Shown in pieces: positions 1 to 10,029 of a stretch of 64,000 nucleotides of DNA (positions are counted from its first letter, which is position 1; each line of letters starts with the position of its first letter). The notes under the pieces were generated by a model that did not search any database, was not told where the DNA came from, and worked only from the letters and a program-made list of their open reading frames with translations. Both the position numbers and the translations under genes were made by a program. Source of the DNA: Roridomyces roridus (Eukaryota; Basidiomycota; Agaricomycetes; Agaricales; Mycenaceae); NCBI GenBank assembly GCA_029378245.1, contig JARKIF010000010.1:1488001-1552000 (forward strand), read 5' to 3'.

Positions 1-31
1 GCTAGGCGAGACTGCCCAGGTCCCGGGGGAG

Positions 32-278
32 TGTTGGAAGTTGTTGATCAACTGATGATATTGATTGATGGACTGATGGCATTCTCGTGTTCTGGTCATG
101 TGACCGTGTTTCTGATACCATCTGACATGGGAGAATTCCCATGATATGCTTCTTTCTTATTGTATTTACCAATTAGGACTTCCTTTTGTTCTGACAAGTA
201 TATAGTCAGCTGTCATGTAGCCTAGGTCCCCAGTTTCTCACTGTTGACCTCAGTTCATCTGTGCTGCCTGCTTGAACA
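32..278 (+). repeat. Solo LTR, Copia family, with preceding polypurine tract
   Basis: Starts TGTTGGAAGTTG and ends CTTGAACA. The same sequence occurs, reverse-complemented, as the 5' LTR of the Copia element at 9556-9853. Bases 21-31 (tcccgggggag) look like a polypurine tract, so bases 1-31 are the 3' end of an element's internal region. This copy lacks about 51 bp present at 9556-9853, the piece between two copies of a 20-bp direct repeat (gtttctcactgttgacctca). No 5-bp target duplication is visible (gggag against ccacc), so it may be a truncated 3' LTR rather than a clean solo LTR. Confidence 0.85.
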
Positions 279-453
279 CCACCGGCCCGACCTCTACCGC
301 CTTCGCTGCGATGCACCCGAGGCCGACCTTCTCTCCGAGCGGGACTTCATCAACGAGCGGATTTGCGAGTGGGAGCAAGCTCGAGACGAAGTTTTGAAGA
401 TGTTGGAGAAGGCTCGTCGTAATAGCGAGAAGCAAGCCCAAGTCATTGTGTGA
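279..453 (+). pseudogene. Short charged ORF fragment abutting the LTR
   Basis: The reading frame opening inside the LTR runs out of it into about 58 codons rich in Glu, Arg and Lys (motif SERDFINERICEWEQARDEV) and stops at 453. It looks like one helix or coiled coil, of the kind found near the end of Gypsy integrases, but the resemblance is weak and no start codon lies outside the LTR. Probably a gene fragment cut by the insertion. Bases 454-767 hold nothing I can recognise. Confidence 0.3.
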
Positions 454-767
454 ATAACTGGTATGTCTCTTGCATGTCACCCATTCTCTGGGAATCTGAA
501 TCAAGTCAACACATTTATTTTCTGTGCCGTGCTCATTTCATGTGCACATCCACTCATTTTATTCCCTATCTTTCTTACCCCTCCCTGTGGATCCAACTCG
601 CTGCCACTCTTTACCCCTTGTCTCTGTCCTCTGCTTCTACTGCCCAACTCCCTGTCGCTCCTTACCCACTGTCTTTACTTGGTAATCCCCATTGATAGTC
701 CTCCGTAGTTAGTGTGTTTACTACGTGTCTCCAATGGTTATCCTTTTCAAGTCCAATTCTGAGTGCC

Positions 768-2332
768 TCACACCAGCTTATTGAAACGATTTGAATGCCG
801 GGGGTTAACAGCATAGTCACGTTCAACTTCATCCAATTCATCCGGGTCTTGGTCAGGTATGTGCTCCTCCTCAAAGTCCCCTTCGTCCGAGTCCGAGTCT
901 TGTCCTTCCTCGTTTGATGGACGGATTCTAACTTTGTAGAATTGCATATCCTTGCCATAGTCCTCATCTAATTCGTCGTCTTCCTGCATCAATTTCTCTA
1001 GTGCTTCCCCGCTGATATCAATGAGTGCCTGTACCTCATCCGATAGTGTCAACGACTTTCGGGCATGATATGGTACAACTCGAAATGCCATGGACATGGA
1101 TCCATCAAGCTCGCACACAAGATATGAACCACCCTTGGTTCGACGCACAACCACCATGGGTCCAAGATATCTCGTTTTCATTTTGCTGTCCAGTGAATTC
1201 TGTTGTAATAATGGGGGAGGGTGGTCTCAGATAGGGTGCTGATAGGGCAGGGTCTCAGATGGGTGCTGATATAGCGGTCTCAGATGGGAGGCGAAAAGCC
1301 TAGATCCATTGCAAGGTAGCTAGCTATATACCTACAAAGACAATAGAGCCAGATCTGTACCAAGACAATAAGAAAGATCACTACCAGAACAATAAGAAAG
1401 ATAGTGATCAGAACAATAAGAAAGAAGATGATAGTGAACACAATAAGAAGGAGATGCATATCATCATGTGATCGGACACTCCAAACCACAATCTCCAACA
1501 AATTCTCGACAGCGGTATTTCAAACAAGTACCAGCAATTTAAAATCATAGTCTTTTAGGTCATGTTTGTACATTTCCTCATATCTCCTGACCGCCTTGAG
1601 TTTCTCCATGCTCACGTGATTTCGCATTTCATCCACATGTACTGCATGCTTAGCTAGTGCTCTTGCTCGCAGGCCAATGAGTTCTGCCGTAGTTAGGAAA
1701 TGATCGGGATATTCAACCAGCCAAGTGGCCTCCTCAATATCCAGTGGAATGACAGGATGTGCACCGCAGACTGCGAAATAAGGCGAGCAGCCTAATCCAC
1801 GTCTTATGGTTATCCTATCTGCCCACAACACTTGAGGGAAGAACCAGTACCACTTTTTGGGATTTCCACCCGTGGCTTTGTACAATGACTGCCGAATATC
1901 CCAATGCCCACGTTCTACAGGGCCATTCGCCTTAGAGTTGTATGGTGATATTCAAATTCCAATGAGTGACAATCCATTTCGGGCAGCCCCATCGACAAAT
2001 GATGTCCTCTAGTAGAAACATTCCAATGGACTCGCCATTGTCGGCACGCAACGGTGTTCCCTCGGAGTAGCGAGTAAGTGAATCCCTGGCTTGAACCACA
2101 TATCTGTGTCCATTGGATGGGATTCCCATAATCATTACATCCGTATGAATTTTCTGGAAGACACTTAGCGTCATGGTAGGTGACGGTGAAATTTTCACCA
2201 ATGTCTTCTGTCTGAGTTGACAGCTGTGACAGGTTTTAATATACCACTGAATGTCTGCCTCCATATCCGGCCACCAGAATCATTTCCCTATGAGCTGACC
2301 AGTCGGATATTTCCTTCTGTGACCAAGTGCAT
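768..2332 (-). pseudogene. Gypsy-type integrase remnant
   Basis: Reading right to left there is a zinc-binding HHCC end (CHSCQLRQKT, about 2215), catalytic-core residues (HTDVMIMG with its Asp; RADNGES), a core tail (about 1520-1885) and the C-terminal domain (KTRYLGPMVV, about 1170), ending at a stop at 768 after an acidic tail. The frame is broken by a shift near 1930, an in-frame TGA just upstream of the inserted LTR, and the LTR itself at 1201-1500. Removing that LTR with one AATTC copy rejoins the core tail to the C-terminal domain in frame. Protease, reverse transcriptase and RNase H are absent; the 5' side is cut by the LTR at 2333. A dead Ty3/Gypsy pol fragment. Confidence 0.85.
1201..1500 (-). 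repeat. Solo LTR, 300 bp, family 2, with AATTC target duplication
   Basis: Begins TGTTGTAATAATGGGGG and ends AATCTCCAACA (reverse orientation). Flanked by a perfect 5-bp duplication, AATTC at 1196-1200 and 1501-1505. Same family as 2333-2632 and 12117-12422. The LTR carries several copies of a short CTTATTGTTCTG-type motif. It sits inside the Gypsy integrase and so is younger than it. Confidence 0.95.
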
Positions 2333-2632
2333 TGTTGGAGATTGTGTTTTGGAGTGTCCGATCACATGACAATATGCATCTCCTTCTTATTGTGTTCACC
2401 TTCATCTTCTTTCTTATTGTTCTGATCACTATCTTTCTTATTGTTCTGGTAGTGATCTTTCTTATTGTCTTGGTACAGATCTGGCTCTATTGTCTTTGTA
2501 GGTATATAGCTAGCTACCTTGCAATGGATCTGGGCTTTTCGCCTCCCATCTGAGACTGCCATATCAGCTCCCATCTGAGACCCCTGCCTTATCAGCACCC
2601 TATCTGAGACCACCCTCCCCCTTATTACAACA
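2333..2632 (+). repeat. Solo LTR, 300 bp, family 2
   Basis: Begins TGTTGGAGATTGTG and ends CTTATTACAACA; nearly the reverse complement of 1201-1500. Flanks TGCAT and GGCAT match at four of five bases, so the duplication has one change. It interrupts the upstream part of the Gypsy remnant. On the minus strand 2633-2745 gives a short Lys/Arg-rich ORF that may be more of the same element. Confidence 0.9.
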
Positions 2633-2911
2633 GGCATCCCATTCCCACCCGGGTCAGCACCTGGTATTTTCTTGTTGCCTCTCTGGCTTCTGAGTCCTCG
2701 TTTGGCGTTCAGGATGCTTTGCTGTATTTCCTGCAGTTGCACACGGACTAGTAGGCAACTCGGATGTCACTTTTGGACTCCTTTGATGGCTCCTCCATTT
2801 CTTCTGTATACACTCCCGCTGCCGCACTGGATTTCAGCTCAGTCTGCGTGTCACATGAGTTCGGCCCATTTGAACATTGCCTTTGATATCTGGACTCACA
2901 CTCCCATTCGT

Positions 2912-3037
2912 GTTTTGAATTGTGTCCAAAATTTTTGCCGCTGTTGAGCCCCACATTGAAACTTTCTTCATTCATGTTTTGAATTATGTCCAAAATATTT
3001 ATTTCGCCACAGATCCTGTTGAGCCCCACATTGAAAC
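2912..3037 (+). repeat. Two imperfect tandem units of about 62 bp
   Basis: The pattern from TGTTTTGAATT through GTCCAAAAT to TTGAGCCCCACATTGAAAC occurs twice in a row. The second unit belongs to the left arm of the 224-bp inverted repeat. No gene is visible in 2746-2911. Confidence 0.75.
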
Positions 3038-3201
3038 ATCTCAGGGAAGAACACAAAAACAGGAAAAACTACTGCTAGAACATATGAAGACAACAACAAA
3101 GTGATGAACATGGCCTAACTCAATCCGAGTGCCGGAGGATGGTCCGCTCGACGAGGTCGACTAAAAGGCGACTAAGAGGAGTATATGAGAAACCAATGTA
3201 T
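2978..3201 (+). repeat. Left arm of 224-bp inverted repeat
   Basis: This stretch matches the reverse complement of 4924-5147 over its whole length with only a few differences. It contains non-LTR sequence followed by the first part of the family-3 LTR (GGAGGATGGTCCGCT). The two arms enclose about 1.7 kb that contains the N-terminal half of a KDZ transposase gene and a divergent ORF. Confidence 0.9.
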
Positions 3202-3456
3202 TTGGGCTCTTTCTCTCTGGAGAATAACTTCAGAGAGGGAAATTACTTATACAACATGCGGGAGCCGACTAGTAAGCTACCATGAGTATCCAAGGTCCGT
3301 TTATCCGGTATTGGTACCACTAATGTAACTATATCAAGCTGATCTGTCCCACACTGATCTTGGTACATAGATATCGTGTATGTAAATGTCCATGACAATC
3401 GCAAAAGGGAAAGGGAACTGGGTACCTAACTGCCAACCCGTTCCCACCATTCAACA
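3132..3456 (+). repeat. LTR, family 3, 5'-truncated
   Basis: Matches the complete family-3 LTR at 13139-13479 from GCCGGAGGATGG to the terminal CCACCATTCAACA. The first roughly 13 bp (TGTTGGAATAAG) are missing, so this is not a clean insertion; it continues from the inverted-repeat arm. Confidence 0.85.
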
Positions 3457-3955
3457 CTGTGGCGACTTTGACACCATGTGGGATGGCTTCTTGGATGCAT
3501 TTCCCATGGACTGCCTTCGTCACTGAATTCCCAGATTCCTCTTGGTCCTTGGCACGCCCCGCCGCTGGTTGTATTTTGCCTTGCTACCTCCTGGCGCTTG
3601 GAGGGTGTCGGGTCGATGCAGAGAAGGTCAAAGACAAAGTAGGCAGGGTGTTTGGTGGTGAATGGTGGGGTCCTGGAGGAGGGGAGGGGGGAGTTCAACA
3701 GGGTCAATTTCAGCAGCGGAGTCCTGGGTGGCAAGGGACAGGGACTTGAATCTGCCAGACAAGTCTTCATCGAGCTCTCCGCTGGTGTCTTGGTCAGCAA
3801 GCACTGCCTTGAGAGTATCCCCAATGTCGATAGAGACCTGGATCACATTGTCCTTGGACAGCTGAAATGGAGAGAACTCGGCGCCAGAGCGTGTCTTGCG
3901 TCGTGCTAGGCCTAAGTATACAAAAGCATCAGCCGTGTGCTTTGGGAGGTGAATG
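3457..3955 (-). CDS. Hypothetical ORF divergent from the KDZ fragment
   Basis: A minus-strand frame of roughly 110 codons ends at 3628. It holds a basic patch (ARRKTRSGAEF) followed by an acidic, Ser-rich stretch. I do not recognise a family. It is head-to-head with the CxC1 transposase fragment at 4287 with about 330 bp between, as a divergent partner gene would be. It may be truncated by the LTR ending at 3456. Evidence is limited to the open frame and the arrangement. Confidence 0.3.
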
Positions 3956-4286
3956 AGAAAAAGAAGAGATGGGTAATGTATCCACCGGTGGCTGCACCCA
4001 GAGCATGCATATTATAAAATTTGTGTTCCAAGGGCAGAGCACTGCATTCATGCAAGTCTGGCTGCAAACCCACCATGGATACACTTGCCAGCTGGCACAA
4101 CAAGACAGGAGCAGGGAGGCTGCAGTACTGAAGGAGTGGGCTGTAAAAACACACCTGTGATGAAATCCAGACCTAACATTGCTTGGTGGAATGGCGGCAC
4201 AGCGAGAGGTGGTGGTGGAGACAAAGAGCAAGCAGACCGCGTTTACGATCACGTGTGAGTCACGTGCTGTCACATGAGGCTGCACC

Positions 4287-4917
4287 GTGTCTTCCTTTTT
4301 TCCTCTGTCTCTCCCCATGGGCCTTATCAAAACTGAAAGCAGCAAAAGCAAAGTCCGAGTGTATGGTAGCTCTGCACCACCCGGCCATGGGACAAGGAGC
4401 ATTCCCTCACAGCGTCAGTTTCATACCGCCTTGTCCAAGGAAGGGAGCGACGTGAAGCCCTACGGACTGCAACAGATGATATACAAAGTGAGAGAGACCT
4501 CAATTCCGGCTCCAAAAGACCACTCTGATGCTGAAATCCTAGGTTCTGATACGTCCAAATTGGACAAGCTGCATCGGCTCCAGGCATTGACCGAGCCTGC
4601 TGGGGATGTCAGGATGGATGACTGGGAGGACCTTGAAACCATCAATATGGATGCAATTATGCGGGGTAAAGAGAGGATTGAGCTCAGCCACGCCGGTGGG
4701 GAGCTCCAGGCCGAGTTGGAGTGGCAGTTGGAGGAGGAGTTGGAGGTGAAGAAATGGTGTGTCAAAAATCTGTCTCTTATTCCAGTCTCACTCTGTGCAA
4801 CCAGGAAATACCCAGAGTTTCGGACACGGTGCGATCATACTGAGATACAAACACAGGAATTTGAGATCCAGATGCCGGAGATGCTCACGGCGTACTTGCG
4901 TTGGTTCGCGTGACTCG
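4287..4917 (+). pseudogene. KDZ transposase, CxC1-type, N-terminal fragment
   Basis: About 208 codons from ATG 4287 (a second ATG lies at 4317). A disordered N-terminus is followed by MDDWEDLETI, then SHAGGELQAELEWQL, then RCDHTEIQTQEFEIQMPEML and a short helix ending AYLRW. I recall this order (DWEDL, HAG, TExR...QMPEM..AY) from the start of CxC1-type KDZ transposases, just before the cysteine cluster. The frame stops at 4913-4917, where sequence enters the inverted repeat, so cysteine cluster and catalytic domain are missing. The matching C-terminus is at 10030, in the same orientation, which suggests one gene split by nested insertions with loss of the middle. Confidence 0.65.
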
Positions 4918-4923
4918 AATCCT

Positions 4924-5147
4924 ATACATTGGTTTCTCATATACTCCTCTTAGTCGCCCTTTAGTCGACCTCGTCCAGCGGACCATCCTCTGGCACTCGG
5001 ATTGAGTTAGGCCATGTTCATCACTTTGCTGTTGTCTTCATATGTTCTAGCAGTAGTTTTTCCTGTTTTTGTGTTCTTCCCTGAGATGTTTCAATGTGGG
5101 GCTCAACAGGATCTGTGGCGAAATAAATATTTTGGACACAATTCAAA
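4924..5147 (-). repeat. Right arm of 224-bp inverted repeat
   Basis: Reverse complement of 2978-3201. It carries only the first part of the family-3 LTR, whereas the left copy continues through the whole LTR. Bases 5148-5342 hold no gene I can recognise. Confidence 0.9.
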
Positions 5148-5347
5148 CTTAGTCCGTCCTGCATGTAGGAACTCGAGGGAGAGGACGACCTCTTCTTCCG
5201 GATTTTAACTGCCATGGATGGGACTCGCTCAAGCGGGTTCGATGCCGGAGCAAAGACACAGAGGGATACCCGGAATGCTGGCGATGGGTTTTTCCGAGAA
5301 GGTGGATCTGTGAGCAAAGGCAAGGGTGGCGGAGATTCTGCCAATAG

Positions 5348-5470
5348 TGTTGGAAAATGGCTGAAGCAGGATTCGAACCTGCGACCTTCTCCGTATATTC
5401 AAGATGCTCTTTACCCAACTGAGCTATTCTGCCGATAGCGTGAAGGGAACTCCCAGAAGGACCTTCAACA
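5348..5470 (-). repeat. Solo LTR of the tRNA-bearing TRIM family, AATAG target duplication
   Basis: Reverse complement of the 123-bp LTR at 18912-19034, with the same TGTTG...CAACA ends and a few base changes. Flanked by a perfect 5-bp duplication, AATAG at 5343-5347 and 5471-5475. This shows that the 123-bp unit behaves as a true LTR that can be left behind as a solo copy. Confidence 0.93.
5358..5433 (-). tRNA. tRNA-like Pol III gene inside the solo LTR (degenerate)
   Basis: It has the same length and layout as the copies at 18949 and 19192: A box TAGCTCAGTTGG, B box GGTTCGAATCC on the T arm, and a T run directly after the 3' end. The anticodon stem differs from the TRIM copies and pairs less well, and the residue before the nominal anticodon TAT is A, not T. 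Unlikely to act in translation; a Pol III-transcribed relic is more plausible. Confidence 0.7.
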
Positions 5471-5498
5471 AATAGCTCCAAACAAGGTGTGTGCTTTT

Positions 5499-5602
5499 AG
5501 GTCCCCAGTTTCTCACTGTTGACCTCAGGCATGTAGTTTCATAGTCACCAATACAGAGTTTCTCACTGTTGACCTCAGTTCATCTGTGCTTCCTGCTTCA
5601 AC
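5499..5602 (+). repeat. Inverted partial Copia LTR at the element's 3' side
   Basis: Reads AGGTCCCCAGTTTCTC...CTGCTTCAACA on the plus strand, the opposite orientation to the 5' LTR at 9556-9853. A normal element has both LTRs in the same orientation. At 5603-5616 the minus strand still holds the LTR-internal motif CAGCTGTCATGTAG before switching to the inverted copy. The natural 3' end has therefore been replaced by a rearranged, inverted LTR piece. Confidence 0.85.
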
Positions 5603-8600
5603 AGCTACATGACAGCTGCTCCTGGGTTGGCACATATTCAATGCGAAGAGTGCCTCTGGCAACTTCATCTCGCAGCCAGTAGTGAGCAAGGTCAAGATGC
5701 TTCATCCGACCATGGTGCTCAGGATTTTTGGAGACTTGAATGGCAGACTGGTTGTCCATGTAGATCACAGAACTGCCAAACACCTTGTACCCCAACGACC
5801 ATAGCAAATTGCGCACCCATTTTGTCTCCTTGCCTGCATCCACTCCTGCAATGTACTCTGCTTCAGTGGTGGAGAGCGAGACTGTAGATTGCAGCTTGCT
5901 CTTCCAGCACACTGGTGCACCATTCATCATGACAACATATCCACCTGTGCTTTTCCCAGTGTCTTTGCAGCCACCATGATCAGCATCAGTGTAGGTAATG
6001 AAGGAAGTGCCAGATGGTGATTTAGTGTAGGTGAGTTTGTAGTCCAGAGTACCTTTGACAGTAGCGGAAAGAGATGCTTCACAGCTTTCCAGTGGGCTTC
6101 ACCAGGATTGCTATTGAAGCGGGAGAGGATGCCGACAGCAGTGGAGATGTCAATGCGCGTTTGGGTAGCCAGATAGAGAAGAGATCCAACTGCAGAGAGA
6201 TAGACAGATTTGTACTGCTTGGACTCCTCTTCAGTCTTGGCTCCCATTTCCTTGGTCAGGACAAGTCCAGGAAGCATTGGAGTGCTCACTGGCTTGCAAT
6301 CCGACATGTTGAACTGCTCAAGCATGTTCACAGCATATTGGCGCTGTGAGAGAGAGACGGTGCCAGCCTCAAAATCACGCTCAATCTTGATGCCCAGCAA
6401 CACTGTGTAGGACCAAGATCCTTGACCTTGAATGATTGGCCAAGTTGAGCAATGACCCTGTCTATGTCTTTGTTGTCTTTGGCAGCAATGGTGCCATCAT
6501 CAACATAGATAGGAAGGATGATCCGCACTTTGCCATCATAGTAGACATAGCAGGAGCGATCAGACTGGGTGCACCGGAAGCCCATAGTTAAGAGCTTCGC
6601 ATTCAGCTTCTTGTTCCATTGGCAGCCAGCTTGTTTCAAGCCATAGATGGACTTGTTGAGTTTGAGAAGCTGGCCCTTCTCTCCTTGTGGAAACCCTTCG
6701 GGCTGAGTCATAAAGACATTCTCCTCCAGGTCTCCATTGAGATAAGCAGATGAGAAGTCAAAGGAACGAAGCTGAAGATCATGCTGAGCAGCCAACGCAA
6801 GGACAATGCGCAGGGTGGCATGCTTGAAGGTGGGGGAAAAGATTCTCGTTGTAGTCAATGCCATGGCGCTGACCACGACCATCTGCAACAAGTCGAGCTT
6901 TGTAACGCTCAATTGAGCCGTCAGACTTGTGCTTGATGACAAAGACCCATTGAGAGCGGATTGGCTTGACGCCAGGAGGTGCATCAACAACATCCCAAGT
7001 GCAGTTCTCAAGGAGAGAGTTTATCTCTGAGACTGCAGCTTCTTCCCAAAGATGTGCATCAGGTCGCCTCAATGCGTCATGATAAGAACGCGGATTGCCT
7101 GACTGGATGGCGGACCTGGCATACTCCACAGAAACCGAATTGGCTTCTTGCAACACCACATCTGCTGGATTGCCTTCATGAGCAACGATCAGAGCGCTGC
7201 CTGAAGTGAGCAGCAACTCATCATCGCTTTCTGAGTCTGGATGGGGGATAGGCTCAGGCTCAGGCTCATCATCAGAATCAGGAACAGCAGGAGTTGGCTC
7301 CCTAGGCGCTGTTTTCCACCATTCACCAGGCTGCCTGATGTTCGGTAGTTTGGCCATGGAAGCGGCGACGTGCAGCAATTCCAACTGGTGAAGGCGGGTT
7401 TAGAGCTGGATCTGGTGATTGGGAGCGGCTAGGTGGCAGCTCGACTAGAGCTGGTGCTGGTGGAGGAGTGTGAGGAGGGGAAGGAGGCTCTGGATTTTCA
7501 GCCTCAGGGGATGCTCGATGCACATTGAAACCGTCATCATCGTCATCATCACTATCATTTCCATCTCCCCCGGTATTGTGCACACCCTTGGGCTTGGTGG
7601 CAGGCAAAGGTAGGTTTTGGATGGAGGAGGAAGGAGGTTTTTTAGGGCAACGCCGCATGGCTTGTGGGTTGTTCCCAGGGAAGTAGCGCTCGTCAAAGAC
7701 AGCATGTTCTGCAATGACAATCTTCCGAGTGACAGGGTTGTAGAATTTCCAACCCTTGTATTCTGTTGGATAACCAACAAAGATGCATTTCTGGAAGTGT
7801 ATCCCAGAGGCATCGCGTTTGTCCTTCTGCACAGGCACATAGGCAAGGCAGCCAAAGACCCGAAGATGTGTCACATCCGGCTTCTCCTTGTGCCAAAGCT
7901 CATAGGGGGTGGTGTTATCCGGAATGTGAGACGTAGGATGCATGTTGGCCATATGGATGTAGGACTCAACAGCAAGTGCCTTGAAAGAAGGCGGAAGATT
8001 TGCTTCATGCAACATAGCAGTTACATGTTCATCAACGGTGCGATTGCCCCGTTCAGCCATTCCCGTTCTGTTGCGGTCTATTCCTCGCTGAATGACGACG
8101 CACAATGCCCTCTGCAGCCAGAAAGTCTGCAAATTCAGTGGACATGTACTCTCCACCTTCATCATCCTGGAACGCCTTGATTTTGCGATTAAAGTGATTC
8201 TCAGCTTGCGCCTTGAACACCTTGAACGCTTTCAATGCTCCACTCTTGCGCTTCATGTGCACAGTTGCTTTGAAGCCTGTGTGATCATCTATGAAGATAG
8301 TACGATGCTTCCAGCCCTCACGGGTGAAAACCTTGTATTGCTTCAGATCAGAGTGTATGAGATCAAGAGGCGCCTTGGAACGATGTCCAGTAGAGGGAAA
8401 TGGAGCCGCATTGAGCTTTCCTGCAATGCAGGGCTCACAGATTGGATCTGGTTTCTGGTTTGAAGTCAACTTCGCACCAGTCACCAGCTCCTTGCTCAAG
8501 ATCCTCTGCGTGTCAGCATGATGCCCAAGCCGCCGATGCAGCAGTTCCAGATCAAGAGGCAAGGTGCCAACTGCAGACATAGCTGCATAAGTCGGCTGTT

Positions 8601-9189
8601 CAATCTCTCGGACATATGCCTCGTTCCTCTCATCAATGTCTGCCTCAAATAACAGCTCTCCTTCCCTCTTGAAAGAGATCAGAGACCCCTCCATGAGAAT
8701 AGAGTAGCCATGAACTTTGGACAGGTAGGTCTCAGAGATGAGATTATGAGACAACATTGGAACATAGAGGACATTTGTGAGGATTATAGAACGGCTGTGG
8801 CGTCCATGTACAAGTGGCTCAAGCCGGATCTCTCCAATCAGCTCGGAGTATACAGCAACTCCATTGGCCACAAGAATGGCAACTCTGTGCGGACGCGCAT
8901 TGAGCAAGCATTCACGCATGTGGGTCATGTGTGAAGTAGCTCCAGAGTCTGGTTTCCATTGTGTGGACTGTAAAGCTGAATTGTAGAGAATGCTAGCACT
9001 AGATGCCAAATGAAACAGCTCTTCACTAGGGGTTTCTTCCCTGTCCTGAAGCAGCTCCAAAAGCTGAGAGCAGTTGAACAGGGTGTGACTGGGATTACCA
9101 CAACCAATGCACGAGGCAGGAAGGGCAGGAGGGTTGACAGGAACGCGATATGGCATCGAAATGATAATGATGATGTGGTGGCAGATCAA
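5598..9189 (-). pseudogene. Copia-type retrotransposon polyprotein, frameshifted
   Basis: Reading right to left: a CCHC zinc knuckle (CIGCGNPSHTLFNC), the aspartic protease site DSGATSH, the pre-integrase motif LLHRRLGHH...CEPCIAGK, the integrase core (HSDLK, DDHTGF, DDEGGEY), an acidic/proline linker with a run of Asp residues, reverse transcriptase with the catalytic YVDDG, then RNase H (STTEAEYIAG, MDNQSAIQV). This is Copia order. There are frameshifts near 8130, 7350, 6850, 6400 and 5930. Only about 360 bp separate the zinc knuckle from the 5' LTR, so most of Gag is deleted. RNase H runs into rearranged LTR sequence. The element is dead. Confidence 0.93.
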
Positions 9190-9540
9190 ATGATCGCAGG
9201 GATTCAGAACGAGGCAGAGATGCTTATGTCTGATAGATGGATGCTAGAACCAGTGCAGAGCAGCTGGCGGACTCAGGAACGCGTGTGTGAAAGGATGTGA
9301 CTAAAACTAGCTCTACTGAGCAACCAGTTGTCGAGCACTCGAGCCCTAACCCCAGAAGCAACGGATTGACTACCGTTTGTTTCCTGGTGGACTAAAGACT
9401 ACCTCCCAAAGAGGGTTTGTCCCAACAGTTGAAGCTCCTATCTACAAGGCTCACACACGACGTTATAAGGGTAGCAGAGCGCGGGAAAATACGCGAAAAT
9501 GCGATGGGATGGTTATCTCAGAGCAATGACTTAGTTCAGG

Positions 9541-9555
9541 CCGGGGCCCATAACC
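9541..9555 (-). other. Primer-binding site, half-tRNA iMet type
   Basis: Directly inside the 5' LTR the minus strand reads GGTTATGGGCCC. This is complementary to the anticodon stem-loop of initiator tRNA-Met, the half-tRNA priming mode known for Drosophila copia, rather than to the tRNA 3' end. It fixes the element's orientation as minus. Confidence 0.75.
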
Positions 9556-9853
9556 TGTTGAAGCAGGCAGCACAGATGAACTGAGGTCAACAGTGAGAAA
9601 CTCTGTATTGGTGACTATGAAACTACATGCCTGAGGTCAACAGTGAGAAACTGGGGACCTGGGCTACATGACAGCTGACTATATACTTGTCAGAACAAAA
9701 GGAAGTCCTAATTGGTAAATACAATAGGAAAGAAGCATATCATGGGAGAATTCCCATGTCAGATGAATATCAGAAACACGGTCACATGACCAGAACACGA
9801 GAATGCCATCAGTCCATCAATCAATATCATCAGTTGATCAACAACTTCCAACA
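9556..9853 (-). repeat. 5' LTR of the Copia element
   Basis: On the minus strand starts TGTTGGAAGTTG and ends CTGCTTCAACA; 298 bp. It contains two direct copies of a 20-bp motif (gtttctcactgttgacctca) about 51 bp apart that are collapsed to one in the LTR at 32-278. Confidence 0.9.
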
Positions 9854-10027
9854 TATACTTGTCAGAACAAAAGGAAGTCCTAATTGGTAAATACAATAGG
9901 AAGGAAGCATATCATGGGAGAATTCCCATGTCAGATGAATATCAGAAACACGGTCACATGACCAGAACATGAGAATGCCATCGGTCCATCAATCAATATC
10001 ATCAGTTGATCAACAACTTCCAACACC
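9854..10027 (-). repeat. 174-bp tandem duplication of the outer part of the LTR
   Basis: Starts tatacttgtcag and ends caacttccaaca, repeating roughly 9680-9853 with only a few substitutions. The LTR edge is thus present twice in tandem at the junction with the KDZ fragment at 10028. Confidence 0.9.
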
Positions 10028-10029
10028 TG

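Noticed and set aside
1380..1460. CRISPR-like or microsatellite array from repeated AACAATAAGAAAGA motifs
   Set aside because: The motif spacing is irregular and identical in three copies of one LTR; it is an internal LTR feature in a eukaryotic genome.
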